A program made the translations under genes and the position numbers. A stretch of 64,000 nt of DNA from the NCBI RefSeq assembly GCF_900182905.1, contig NZ_FXUF01000002.1:310001-374000 (forward strand), written 5' to 3'. The notes beneath the pieces are model-generated. The model saw only the letters and a list, made by a program, of their open reading frames with translations. It was not told where the DNA came from and did no database searches. Source of the stretch: Anoxynatronum buryatiense (GTDB taxonomy: Bacteria > Bacillota > Clostridia > Peptostreptococcales > Tindalliaceae). The stretch's first letter is position 1. Each line of letters starts with the position of its first letter. Positions 18,003-29,546 of the stretch are shown piece by piece.

Positions 18003-20045
18003 ATGAAACAGATGAACCCCTTTAAAGTAGTGGCGGATTATCGGCCGATGGGTGATCAGCCCCAGGCCATTGAAAGCATCAGCCGGGGCATCAATGAAAA
18101 ATTAAGACATCAGACACTGCTGGGTGTTACCGGCTCTGGAAAGACTTACACCATGGCCAAAGTGGTGGAGCAGGTACAGCGGCCCACACTGGTCATCGCC
18201 CATAACAAAACCCTGGCCGCCCAATTGTGCAGTGAGTTCAGGGAGTTTTTTCCAGACAACGCAGTAGAGTACTTTGTGAGTTATTACGACTACTATCAAC
18301 CGGAGGCTTACGTGGCTCACCGGGACCTTTACATTGAAAAAGACTCTTCCATTAACGACGAAATTGACAAGTTGCGGCATTCGGCGACAGCCGCTCTCTT
18401 TGAACGGCGCGATGTGCTGATTGTAGCCAGTGTTTCCTGCATTTATGGACTGGGTGACCCGGAAGATTACCAGGAACTGATGGTTTCTTTGCGAGTGGGA
18501 ATGGAACGCAACCGGGATGAAATTATTCGCAAACTCATTGATATTCAGTACCAGCGCAACGACATCAGTTTCACCAGGGGAACCTTTCGGGTAAGAGGAG
18601 ATGTACTGGAAATTTTTCCGGCCTCTTCTGCAGAAAATGCCCAGCGAATCGAGTTTTTTGGTGACGAAATTGAACGCATCCTTGAAATTAACACCATTAC
18701 AGGTGAAATTATCGGAAGCCGACAGCACGTGGCAATCTTTCCGGCGTCCCACTACGCCACACAGCAAGAAAAAGTGGAACGGGCAGTAACGTGCATTGAA
18801 GAAGAGCTGGAAGATCAAATCAAGTGGTTCAAGGACAGGGACCGGCTGGTGGAGGCTCAGCGCATTGAACAACGCACCAGATATGATATTGAAATGCTGC
18901 GTGAGATGGGCTTTTGCTCCGGTATCGAAAATTATTCACGCCACCTGGCAGGGCGACCGGCGGGGAGCCGGCCATTCACCTTGATTGATTATTTCCCAAA
19001 GGATTTTCTGTTGATGATTGATGAATCCCATGTCACGATTCCACAAATCAGGGGAATGTTTGGCGGCGACCGGTCACGAAAAGAATCACTGGTGGAGTAT
19101 GGTTTCAGGCTGCCTTCCGCCCTTGACAACCGCCCGTTAAACTTTCAGGAATTTGAATCTCTCATCAGTCAGGCGGTTTACGTAAGTGCAACACCAGGCC
19201 CCTATGAAATGGAGCATAGCCAGCGAATTTCTGAACAGATCCTGCGGCCCACCGGCTTGGTGGATCCCATGATTGAGATTCGACCGGTAAAAGGGCAGAT
19301 TGACGATTTGCTGGGAGAAATTCGACTGCGTGTTGAAGGACAACAGCGAACACTGATTACCACACTGACCAAAAAAATGGCCGAGGATCTTACCCGATAT
19401 CTGTCAGAATCGGGCGTGAAAGTACGTTATCTTCACTCGGATGTGGAAACGCTGGAACGACTGGAAATTATCCGCGATCTGCGGTTGGGTGTTTTTGATG
19501 TGCTGGTGGGTATCAATTTGCTGCGGGAAGGCTTGGACTTGCCGGAGGTGTCTTTGGTAGCCATTCTGGATGCCGACAAAGAAGGGTTTCTCCGATCAGA
19601 GATCTCGTTGATTCAAACCATTGGCCGGGCCGCCAGGAATGTGGAAGGCCGCGTGATCCTGTACGCCGATAAAATTACCCCTTCCATGCGTCGAGCCATT
19701 GACGAGACAGACCGGCGGCGCCAGATTCAGGTGGCACACAATGAGGCCCATGGCATTATTCCCCGCAGCATTATGAAAAAAGTGCGGGATGTCATTGAAG
19801 CCACAAAAGTGGCTGAGGGAGAAGCTGGCTATCAGACAGACAGTGAGGCAGCACAGGCTTCGCTGCCATCAGGCAAAACGGCGGCAAAACTGATTCGAAG
19901 TCTTGAAAAACAGATGCAGGAAGCTGCCCGAAACCTTGAATTTGAAAAAGCGGCAGCATTGCGGGACGAGATTGCACTCATTCGCAGCATGCAGCCCGAC
20001 ACATATATCACTGTTGACAAAACAAAGACAAAAAAAGAGGTGTGA
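18003..20045 (+). CDS. uvrB: Excinuclease ABC subunit B
   Basis: A 680-residue DNA-damage helicase of nucleotide excision repair. It has Walker [11 protein letters not shown], the beta-hairpin [20 protein letters not shown] (Walker B), the helicase motif QTIGRAARN and a C-terminal UVR domain that binds UvrC. It is nearly contiguous with uvrA (stop at 20045, next start about 20048). The ribosome site before the ATG at 18003 is weak (GAGAATGATGG). Confidence 0.98.
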   Translation: MKQMNPFKVVADYRPMGDQPQAIESISRGINEKLRHQTLLGVTGSGKTYTMAKVVEQVQRPTLVIAHNKTLAAQLCSEFREFFPDNAVEYFVSYYDYYQPEAYVAHRDLYIEKDSSINDEIDKLRHSATAALFERRDVLIVASVSCIYGLGDPEDYQELMVSLRVGMERNRDEIIRKLIDIQYQRNDISFTRGTFRVRGDVLEIFPASSAENAQRIEFFGDEIERILEINTITGEIIGSRQHVAIFPASHYATQQEKVERAVTCIEEELEDQIKWFKDRDRLVEAQRIEQRTRYDIEMLREMGFCSGIENYSRHLAGRPAGSRPFTLIDYFPKDFLLMIDESHVTIPQIRGMFGGDRSRKESLVEYGFRLPSALDNRPLNFQEFESLISQAVYVSATPGPYEMEHSQRISEQILRPTGLVDPMIEIRPVKGQIDDLLGEIRLRVEGQQRTLITTLTKKMAEDLTRYLSESGVKVRYLHSDVETLERLEIIRDLRLGVFDVLVGINLLREGLDLPEVSLVAILDADKEGFLRSEISLIQTIGRAARNVEGRVILYADKITPSMRRAIDETDRRRQIQVAHNEAHGIIPRSIMKKVRDVIEATKVAEGEAGYQTDSEAAQASLPSGKTAAKLIRSLEKQMQEAARNLEFEKAAALRDEIALIRSMQPDTYITVDKTKTKKEV

Positions 20046-20047
20046 TT

Positions 20048-22906
<2,859 letters not shown>

Positions 22907-23045
22907 TGGTCAACACAGCGACAGTCTGGGCAATCAATGGGAATCTTTAGATTGTCGCTCATAGCCACTTCTTTATTGACAACAATGCGATTCAGAAAAT
23001 GTTGATACGGATCACCGTTGTCGAAAACAACTTGTCTGCGATAGT

Positions 23046-23073
23046 GAACCATTTGCGCAGTCAGAAATGGTTC
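23046..23073 (+). promoter_or_regulatory. Inverted repeat before tatA
   Basis: GAACCATTT (23046-23054) and AAATGGTTC (23065-23073) form a perfect 9-bp inverted repeat, 9 bases before the tatA ribosome site. It could be an operator or an mRNA hairpin that affects tatA translation. There is no T run, so it is not a terminator. Confidence 0.4.
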
Positions 23074-23097
23074 AGAAAAGCGAAAGGAGGTTATCGC

Positions 23098-23286
23098 ATG
23101 GGACGAATTGGTTTTCAGGAACTGTTGGTGGTTTTTGGACTGGCACTGCTGATCTTTGGTCCGACAAAGCTTCCTGAAATAGGGAAGTCACTGGGGAAAG
23201 GGATCCGAGAGTTTAAACAGGCATCAAAAGAAGTGAAAGACAGTGTCACCTTGGATGATGATGGTGATGAACCAAAGACTAAATAA
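23098..23286 (+). CDS. tatA: Twin-arginine translocase subunit TatA (first copy)
   Basis: A 62-residue protein with one N-terminal membrane helix, the hinge [16 protein letters not shown] and an amphipathic, charged tail: the standard TatA layout. AAAGGAGG lies 7 bases before the ATG at 23098. It is the first gene of tatA-tatA-tatC and lies 1.9 kb upstream of a gene with a twin-arginine signal. This copy keeps the canonical hinge and is likely the pore-forming TatA. Confidence 0.95.
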   Translation: MGRIGFQELLVVFGLALLIFGPTKLPEIGKSLGKGIREFKQASKEVKDSVTLDDDGDEPKTK

Positions 23287-23312
23287 TTGATTCTGGGAAA
23301 GCAGGTGATGTC

Positions 23313-23495
23313 ATGCGTTTTGGATGGTTGGAAGTGCTCCTCATCGCAGGGGTTGTGTTGTTGGTCTTTGGACCGAAGCGATTTGGAATGATTGGCAAGT
23401 CAGCCAAAGAGAGCCTGAAAGAATTTAAGGATGAAGCCACAAAAGATGAAGCGGAAGAGTTAAAAAAGACGAAAGAATCGTTAAAGGATAGGTGA
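23313..23495 (+). CDS. Second TatA/TatB-like subunit, diverged hinge
   Basis: A 60-residue protein with a membrane helix (GWLEVLLIAGVVLLVFGP) and an amphipathic tail, so it is TatA/B-like. The hinge reads FGPKRFGMIGKS instead of FGPxKLPEIG, and the tail is richer in Glu/Lys. It lies 26 bases after tatA and overlaps the tatC start. It may act as a TatB-like or specialised TatA subunit; which cannot be decided from sequence. Confidence 0.85.
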   Translation: MRFGWLEVLLIAGVVLLVFGPKRFGMIGKSAKESLKEFKDEATKDEAEELKKTKESLKDR

Positions 23496-24226
23496 CAAGC
23501 GTGACAGACGAGAGCCGAACCATGAGCATTATCAGACACCTGGAAGAATTGAGAAAGCGCCTGATCATCTGTCTGGTAGCCCTGGCAATCACAGCGACGG
23601 CTGGGTTTTTCTACGTGGACGAGATTCGCGTTTTGCTGGTCAAGCCTGCCGGGCCAATAGAGCTCATATACATCACACCACCTGAAGCGTTGATGGTGAA
23701 CATACGATTGGCCATACTGGCGGGAATTATGGTGGCCATGCCTGTATTCGTTTACCAGCTGCTGGCTTTCATTATGCCGGCACTCTATAAAAACGAAAAA
23801 AAGTTGCTGGTGCCGGTGGTTTTTGCCATGATTCTCATGTTTATCACAGGCATTCTTTTTGCTTATCGAGTTGCGTTTCCCTTTGCCATCGCTTTTTTTC
23901 TGAAATTTGCCTCGGATGACCTGATTCCCTTGTTTACCATTACCCAATACACCTCATTCATTACCCAGTTTCTGCTCACTTTCGGCCTGGTATTCCAACT
24001 GCCGTTGCTTTTTCTTTTTCTGGGGCTGATCAATGTGGTGACAGCTCCGCTGTTGCGACGCATTCGAAAATATGTGATGCTGGTCATTCTCATAGGAGCT
24101 GCCATTATCACACCGCCAGATGTGGTTTCACAGCTGATGATTGCAGCACCGCTGTGGGTGCTTTACGAAGTGGGTATTCTGCTGGTTATGCTGGTACAGT
24201 TTCGACGGAAAAAGAAAAAGCAATAA
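23492..24226 (+). CDS. tatC: Twin-arginine translocase subunit TatC
   Basis: A 244-residue polytopic protein with about six membrane helices and the N-terminal signature MSIIRHLEELRKRL, which binds the RR signal in the family. The ORF opens with GTG at 23492 overlapping the previous stop; a GTG at 23501 is also possible. TatC recognises folded Tat substrates, and the Tat-signal oxidoreductase encoded at 25.0 kb is the obvious client. A separate promoter follows, so tat and the reductase genes may be regulated apart. Confidence 0.96.
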   Translation: MTSVTDESRTMSIIRHLEELRKRLIICLVALAITATAGFFYVDEIRVLLVKPAGPIELIYITPPEALMVNIRLAILAGIMVAMPVFVYQLLAFIMPALYKNEKKLLVPVVFAMILMFITGILFAYRVAFPFAIAFFLKFASDDLIPLFTITQYTSFITQFLLTFGLVFQLPLLFLFLGLINVVTAPLLRRIRKYVMLVILIGAAIITPPDVVSQLMIAAPLWVLYEVGILLVMLVQFRRKKKKQ

Positions 24227-24274
24227 TGGAATCAAGCAGTGGACTGAAGTCACTGAACGAGTCTTTAAAAAATA

Positions 24275-24321
24275 ATTCAATTCTTATATCTTTATGATAT
24301 AATAAATCATGAGAATTGAAT
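24275..24321 (+). promoter_or_regulatory. Promoter with flanking inverted repeat before torD-like gene
   Basis: TATAAT at 24298-24303 lies inside a perfect 10-bp inverted repeat: ATTCAATTCT (24275-24284) and AGAATTGAAT (24312-24321), 27 bases apart. A smaller inner palindrome, ATATC with GATAT, overlaps the -10 box. No good -35 box is seen at 17 bases, which fits a promoter needing an activator or one blocked by a repressor. It is about 80 bases before the torD-like start. Confidence 0.6.
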
Positions 24322-24401
24322 GTGCAGCGGGTTGTGCCTCAAATGGTTAAATCATTAACAAGCATTGGAGCACAGCTGCTGGTGAAGGGAAGGTGATGGT
24401 G

Positions 24402-25001
24402 ATGGTGATGAATGTGAATTATCAGGATCGGGTTGTGCAATATGCATTGCATGCTCGATTTTTTTATGACCAGCTGTTAGCCAAAGACTGGCCTGTGTTA
24501 CAAAACACTTTTGAAGCCATGACACCCACATGCCGACAAGCTCATCAGGTGATTAGAACTGAAATCGAAAAGGCATTATCTGACAAGGCTGCTGAAGAAA
24601 AGCTGCGGGTGGAATATGCCCATCTTTTTCTGCTTCCTGAAGGTGTGAAAATGTATGCATCCGTTCACCAAAGCAGTGAACCACTGCTGCGGCAGAAAGC
24701 CTGGCAGCAGGTGACAAAGCGGTATAAGACTCATGGCTTGAAGCTTGAACCAGATGAATATCACCCTGAAGACCATGCCTCGGTTGAACTGTCGTTTATG
24801 GCGCATCTCATTGAACAGGGTGAAAGCTACGAAGCCCAGCTTGATTTTCTGCAAAAACATGTGCTGATATGGCTGCCGGGGGTATTGCAGAAACTTTGCA
24901 CACATCCCAAAGCAGAGATCTATCGGTTGGTGTCTGAAAGAACATTACATTTTTTGAAAGAGGAAGAACAGCTGCTGATGCAGCTGATGAATATGGAATA
25001 G
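24402..25001 (+). CDS. TorD/DmsD-family molybdoenzyme chaperone
   Basis: A 199-residue, helix-rich protein of the TorD/NarJ type. These proteins bind the Tat signal of a molybdoenzyme and hold it until cofactor insertion is finished. Recognition rests on the helical pattern, the stretch EPDEYHPEDHASVELSFMAHLI typical of the group, and the position 13 bases before a Tat-signal molybdoenzyme. The start is uncertain: GTG and ATG codons alternate in frame from 24393 to 24410; 24402 is best spaced from GGGAAGG. Confidence 0.85.
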   Translation: MVMNVNYQDRVVQYALHARFFYDQLLAKDWPVLQNTFEAMTPTCRQAHQVIRTEIEKALSDKAAEEKLRVEYAHLFLLPEGVKMYASVHQSSEPLLRQKAWQQVTKRYKTHGLKLEPDEYHPEDHASVELSFMAHLIEQGESYEAQLDFLQKHVLIWLPGVLQKLCTHPKAEIYRLVSERTLHFLKEEEQLLMQLMNME

Positions 25002-25014
25002 GAGGAACTGAATC

Positions 25015-27258
25015 ATGCAATCGACGAAGAAATCTACGTTTGAGATGGACCGGCGCACGTTTCTGAAAACTGCCGCCGGCGGAAGTCTGGCCGCCGGTTT
25101 GGGACTGGGCATTCCCCGCTTCGTTCATGCGGAGCAGCAGAGTGTGATTGAACCCCAATCCAAGGTGGTGAACACTTTTTGCAGTGTCTGTGGCGGTGGC
25201 TGTGGTATCCGCGCCCACGTGGTGGATGGCCGCGTGGTACACCTGGAGGGAAATCCCGATGATCAGGCAGCTGAGGGGCGTTTGTGTGTCAAAGCCTATT
25301 CATCTATCAAAACGTTATATGACCCTGACCGTCTGAAATACCCCATGAAGCGCACCAATCCTCAAAAGGGTGAAGGGGTGGACCCGGGATTCATTCAAAT
25401 CAGCTGGGAGGAAGCTTTCCAACTGACAGCGGAGAACTTTCAGAAGGCCATCGATGAACATGGGCCGGAGTCCATCATTTTCTTTATGCGGGGACAGGAT
25501 TTTGCCAACCGGCTGCGCAATGCCATCGGCACCCCCAATCATGTGGCCCATCAGAGCACCTGTTTTACTTCTCAGGTGGCCAGCTGGTTTGCCCAGGTAA
25601 CCGGGGGCGGACGTCCTTATGTTTACGATCTGGAAAACTGCAAATACATTATGGGTTTTGGCTTCGACGGCCTGGGGAAATCCAAGAACATGCACATTCG
25701 CAGCATTACCCGGGCATTGGCCAACAATGCCAAAATGGTCATCCTCGACCCTTATATGTCTGTGACAGCCCGAAAAGCCCACGAATGGATTCAGATTAAA
25801 CCGGGAACTGATCTGGCCTTTGCCCTGGCCATGATTCACGTGATTGTCAGTGAAAATTTGTTCGATGCGTCATATGTGGAAGACATGACCTTTGGCTTTG
25901 AATACCTGGCTGACTTTGCCCGCGATTATACGCCAGAGTGGGCCGCTGAGATCACTGAAGTTCCCGCCGAAGATATTCGCCGCATTGCCAGGGAGTTTGC
26001 GACTACCAAACCAGCCCATATTTTCACCCACAAAAGGGATGCTGCCGGCCCTAATTATGCCAACAGCACCCGCTTGGCCCAGGCCATTGTTATTCTCAAT
26101 GCCCTGGTGGGTACCATTGACCGGGAAGGCGGACTGTTGCTGAAACGCAGTTTCCCCACTCCCAGTTTTGATGAGGTTTTCCCCCGCCCAGATTTCCCGG
26201 AGCGGCGCAAAGAACGTATTGACGCCTGGGAGCAGCGGGAAATCATGAGCCGCTTCACCAATGGTGACTTTGCCACTGTGGCTGATGGTATTCTGAACGA
26301 AAAACCTTACCCCACCAAAGCGGCACTGGTGCGAAAATACAACCTGCTGGCTTTTCCTGAAGCCAAGCGGATGGAAGAAGCACTGAAAAAGCTGGACTTT
26401 ATTGCCGTCTGTGAAATCTACCCCTCAGAGATGGCCATGATGGCCGATGTGGTGTTCCCTGAGCCCTATTGGCTGGAGACCTCCGGCGTGTCCGAACGGG
26501 ATTTCTTTTCCCGCTATCCCCAGCTGGCGGTCCGCACCCCGGTCATTGAACCCCAGTATGACACCAAAGGGTTCAGTGCCATCATCGTTGAGCTGGCCAA
26601 GGCCATGAATCTGGGACACTATTTTGAAGAGGCTTCCGGCGGCAAATGGAACAACGCCATTTTGGAAGCGGCAGGAACCACATGGGACGATATGAAAGAT
26701 CATCCCACAGGACTTTGGGGTGACGAAAAACCTTTTGAAGGCAAAACCAGTTTCAACACACCCAGCGGAAAAATCGAACTGTTTTCAACGGTGATGGAGG
26801 AAAATGGCTTTGATCCTCTGCCCCATTGGCGCCCCCGGCGGGAGGAGCCGACGGCAGATTATCCCTTCCATTACCTCATCAACCGTCCGCCCATGCATAA
26901 AATGACAGAATCACAAAACAATCGGCTCATCATGGCACTGTATGGCGAAAACCATGCCATTCTCAATGATCGCCGGGCAGCTGAAATGGGTATTCGTGAA
27001 GGTGACGAAGTGTATGTGGAATCCCGGGTTGCCAAAATCAAACTGAAAGCGAAACTGACGGCAGGCATTCGTCATGACTGCGTCTGTGTTTTCCACGGGT
27101 TTGGTCACTGGAGCCAGGGGCTTAGTCGTGCCGCAGGTATTGGGGCCAATGATGGTGATTTGATCCCATCCATGACCCACGAAGAAATGAAAGCACTGCA
27201 TGATCCTGGTGCTGGTGCCTGTATGCTTGATTTTCCCGTGAAAGTGTATCGGGCCTAA
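25015..27258 (+). CDS. Tat-exported molybdopterin oxidoreductase, PhsA/PsrA-like
   Basis: A 747-residue catalytic subunit of the DMSO-reductase superfamily. A Tat signal (DRRTFLKTAAGG, residues 12-23) directs export. The [4Fe-4S] cysteines are C56, C59, C63 and C91, and the likely Mo ligand is C183 in HQSTCFTSQ; a cysteine ligand is typical of polysulfide, thiosulfate and arsenate reductases. The C-terminal molybdopterin-dinucleotide domain starts near residue 620. The substrate cannot be assigned; sulfur-compound reduction is the best guess. GGAGGAACTG precedes the ATG. It lies in one operon with chaperone, ferredoxin subunit, rnfC and rnfD, with no NrfD/PsrC anchor gene. Confidence 0.88.
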   Translation: MQSTKKSTFEMDRRTFLKTAAGGSLAAGLGLGIPRFVHAEQQSVIEPQSKVVNTFCSVCGGGCGIRAHVVDGRVVHLEGNPDDQAAEGRLCVKAYSSIKTLYDPDRLKYPMKRTNPQKGEGVDPGFIQISWEEAFQLTAENFQKAIDEHGPESIIFFMRGQDFANRLRNAIGTPNHVAHQSTCFTSQVASWFAQVTGGGRPYVYDLENCKYIMGFGFDGLGKSKNMHIRSITRALANNAKMVILDPYMSVTARKAHEWIQIKPGTDLAFALAMIHVIVSENLFDASYVEDMTFGFEYLADFARDYTPEWAAEITEVPAEDIRRIAREFATTKPAHIFTHKRDAAGPNYANSTRLAQAIVILNALVGTIDREGGLLLKRSFPTPSFDEVFPRPDFPERRKERIDAWEQREIMSRFTNGDFATVADGILNEKPYPTKAALVRKYNLLAFPEAKRMEEALKKLDFIAVCEIYPSEMAMMADVVFPEPYWLETSGVSERDFFSRYPQLAVRTPVIEPQYDTKGFSAIIVELAKAMNLGHYFEEASGGKWNNAILEAAGTTWDDMKDHPTGLWGDEKPFEGKTSFNTPSGKIELFSTVMEENGFDPLPHWRPRREEPTADYPFHYLINRPPMHKMTESQNNRLIMALYGENHAILNDRRAAEMGIREGDEVYVESRVAKIKLKAKLTAGIRHDCVCVFHGFGHWSQGLSRAAGIGANDGDLIPSMTHEEMKALHDPGAGACMLDFPVKVYRA

Positions 27259-27279
27259 CCCTGAGAGAGGAGGATATCA

Positions 27280-28161
27280 ATGAGTAATCAAAACGAAATG
27301 ACCATGTTGGTGGATCACTCCCTCTGTATCGGGTGTGAAGCCTGTACAGCTGTCTGTAAAAATATCTATGACAGCGATGCCAGTATATACAATGTCACCC
27401 CGCTGATTTTTCGCACCAAAATCAGTGAACTGAATACAGGACAATACTACAGCGGCAGTGCTGCCGGCAGCATGAGAACTGTTTATAAAAAGAATGCCTG
27501 CCTCCACTGTACCGAGGCTTCCTGTGTGATGGCCTGTCCCACCAGAGCCTGTCATAAGAATGAAGACGGATTGGTGGTCATCGATGAAAGATTGTGTATC
27601 AGCTGCAACTATTGCGCTAAAAACTGCCCTTATAATGCCATCAGCTACGATCGGCCCGCAGGTGCGGTTAATAAATGCAGCCTCTGTGATGCCCGCATCG
27701 ACCAGGGGTTGGAACCTCTATGCAGCACTGTCTGCCCCACGAAAGCAGTGCAGTTTGGACCACGGGATACCATGATTGCCCATGCCAGCCAACGGGTGGA
27801 AGATCTGAAAAATCAGGGTTACGTCAGTGCAAATCTATATGGCACCACAGAATTTAACGGTCAGCGGGTGTTAATGATTCTTGATGAAGCACCACCAGCC
27901 TACGGATTGCCGGTGAACCCGCAAATTCCCCTTTCGCTGCGGCTCTGGAGTGCACTGCCGCTGCGTCCTCTGGTGCTGGCTGCAGTAGGAGCCGTGGTTG
28001 GTTTCAATTTCCTGCATTCCAGGAAGTATGAACAGAAGGCTGCGGAAGTGCGACAGAAACATGCTGCTGCTCCCTACTGTTACGTGATTCCCGGACAGGA
28101 CGAAGATGATGATCTTGAAGCCATGGATCGGGAACGAGAATCCTCAGACAGTTCTTCCTAA
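27280..28161 (+). CDS. Four-cluster [4Fe-4S] ferredoxin subunit with C-terminal membrane segment
   Basis: A 293-residue electron-transfer subunit of the PsrB/PhsB/DmsB type. Four cysteine groups start at C16, C74, C106 and C133, enough for four [4Fe-4S] clusters. It has no signal of its own and would be carried out with the catalytic subunit. Unlike typical DmsB/PsrB it has a hydrophobic stretch at about residues 226-245 (LPLRPLVLAAVGAVVGFNFL) followed by a charged tail, which may anchor it as in FdnH. AGGAGG precedes the ATG. The partner that feeds it electrons is inferred to be RnfCD, encoded next. Confidence 0.88.
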   Translation: MSNQNEMTMLVDHSLCIGCEACTAVCKNIYDSDASIYNVTPLIFRTKISELNTGQYYSGSAAGSMRTVYKKNACLHCTEASCVMACPTRACHKNEDGLVVIDERLCISCNYCAKNCPYNAISYDRPAGAVNKCSLCDARIDQGLEPLCSTVCPTKAVQFGPRDTMIAHASQRVEDLKNQGYVSANLYGTTEFNGQRVLMILDEAPPAYGLPVNPQIPLSLRLWSALPLRPLVLAAVGAVVGFNFLHSRKYEQKAAEVRQKHAAAPYCYVIPGQDEDDDLEAMDRERESSDSSS

Positions 28162-28199
28162 CCATGTCGACCGGCAGAAAATAAGAAGGGGTGAAGCAA

Positions 28200-29528
28200 A
28201 TGGAGATGAAATCTTTTAAGGGTGGTGCCCATGTCCCCCACTTTAAACGCTATACAGACCGCGTACAGATTCAACCCATGTCAGTGCCTGAACGGGTGAC
28301 CATTCCCATGCACCAATGTCTGGGAGCGCCCTGCGAACCACTGGTAAAAGCGGGTGACCGTGTCAGCGTTGGTCAGATCATTGGTGACTCAGGCGAGATG
28401 ATCAGTGCGCCGGTACATGCCAGCGTCAACGGAGTGGTGGAAAAAGTGGAAACCCTGGCATACTGCAGTGGTGATGTGGCTAAAAGCGTTATTATTAAAA
28501 CCGAAGGGGAAAATCATTCCTTCGAACCATCCGTCAAACGTGATCCGGGAGCTATGAGTAAGGAAGAGATTATTCAGGCCATCAGAGATGCCGGTATTGT
28601 AGGGATGGGGGGAGCGTCTTTTCCCACTCATGTCAATGTGAATACACGTCAGCCAGTGGACTATCTGGTGCTGAATGGAGCTGAGTGTGAACCTTTTCTG
28701 ACTTGCGACCACAGAGCCATGGTGGAACGGGCAGACGAACTGGTGGCAGGGGCAGAAATCTTAAGCCGCGTTATTGGTGCTAAGAAATGTCTTATTGGCA
28801 TTGAGGTCAACAAACCGGATGCCCTTGAAACCCTGAAGGAAAAGACCAAAGACAATGAGTTGTTTGAGATCGTTCCACTGGCGGTAAAGTATCCCCAGGG
28901 TTTTAAATCCATTCTTATTAAATCGGCCACCGGCAGAGATGTTCGCCGGGGAGCCAGATCAGCTGAAATTGGCTGTATTGTACGAAATGTGGGAACCACC
29001 ATTGCTGTCTATGAAGCGGTAGTGTACGGGAAGCCATTAATTGAACGGGTGATTACCGTCAGCGGCCCCCAAGTCCCCCATCCGGGAAATTTCCTGACAA
29101 AAATTGGAACACCTGTTGGTCACATGCTGGCACATTGCGGTGTAACAACCTACGATGATATGAAAGTAATACTGGGGGGCCCAATGACAGGACGGGCTCA
29201 GGATACTCTGGAAGCCCCGGTGATCAAAAACAGTACCGGTGTGCTGATGCTGCCTGTTGAAATGGTTCGGGAGCATGCGCCTCATGAACACTGCGTACGG
29301 TGTGGCAAGTGTGTGGCCCGATGTCCCATGCGTTTGTACCCCAATCAGCTGAGTATTTTTGCTGAAACTGAGAACTATGAAGGGTTGGAAGCATGGAATA
29401 TCATGGACTGTATGGAGTGCGGCATCTGTGTGTTCAGCTGTCCTTCCAACCGGCCCATACTTGAATTCATACGACATGCCAAGCCGGTGGTCAAAAAAAT
29501 GGAACTGGTGCGCAAACAGGCCCAGTAG
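28200..29528 (+). CDS. RnfC-like NADH-binding electron-transport subunit
   Basis: A 442-residue peripheral membrane protein of the RnfC family. It begins MEMKSFKGGAHVP, like the FKGG(V/I)H start of RnfC. The flavin/NADH-binding region holds GMGGASFPTH and NGAECEPFLTCDH, and two [4Fe-4S] motifs follow (CVRCGKCVARCP and CMECGICVFSCP). In Rnf complexes this subunit exchanges electrons with NADH in the cytoplasm. The ATG at 28200 has AAGGGG 8 bases upstream; GTG at 28191 lies inside that site. Only rnfD follows; rnfG, E, A and B are absent from the window, so this is not a complete Rnf complex here. Confidence 0.93.
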   Translation: MEMKSFKGGAHVPHFKRYTDRVQIQPMSVPERVTIPMHQCLGAPCEPLVKAGDRVSVGQIIGDSGEMISAPVHASVNGVVEKVETLAYCSGDVAKSVIIKTEGENHSFEPSVKRDPGAMSKEEIIQAIRDAGIVGMGGASFPTHVNVNTRQPVDYLVLNGAECEPFLTCDHRAMVERADELVAGAEILSRVIGAKKCLIGIEVNKPDALETLKEKTKDNELFEIVPLAVKYPQGFKSILIKSATGRDVRRGARSAEIGCIVRNVGTTIAVYEAVVYGKPLIERVITVSGPQVPHPGNFLTKIGTPVGHMLAHCGVTTYDDMKVILGGPMTGRAQDTLEAPVIKNSTGVLMLPVEMVREHAPHEHCVRCGKCVARCPMRLYPNQLSIFAETENYEGLEAWNIMDCMECGICVFSCPSNRPILEFIRHAKPVVKKMELVRKQAQ

Positions 29529-29546
29529 CAAAGGAGGAGATCGAAA

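Noticed and set aside
18102-18872. Long minus-strand frame of 256 codons inside uvrB
   Set aside because: It is a shadow of the highly conserved uvrB coding sequence; it lacks a ribosome site and has no family resemblance.
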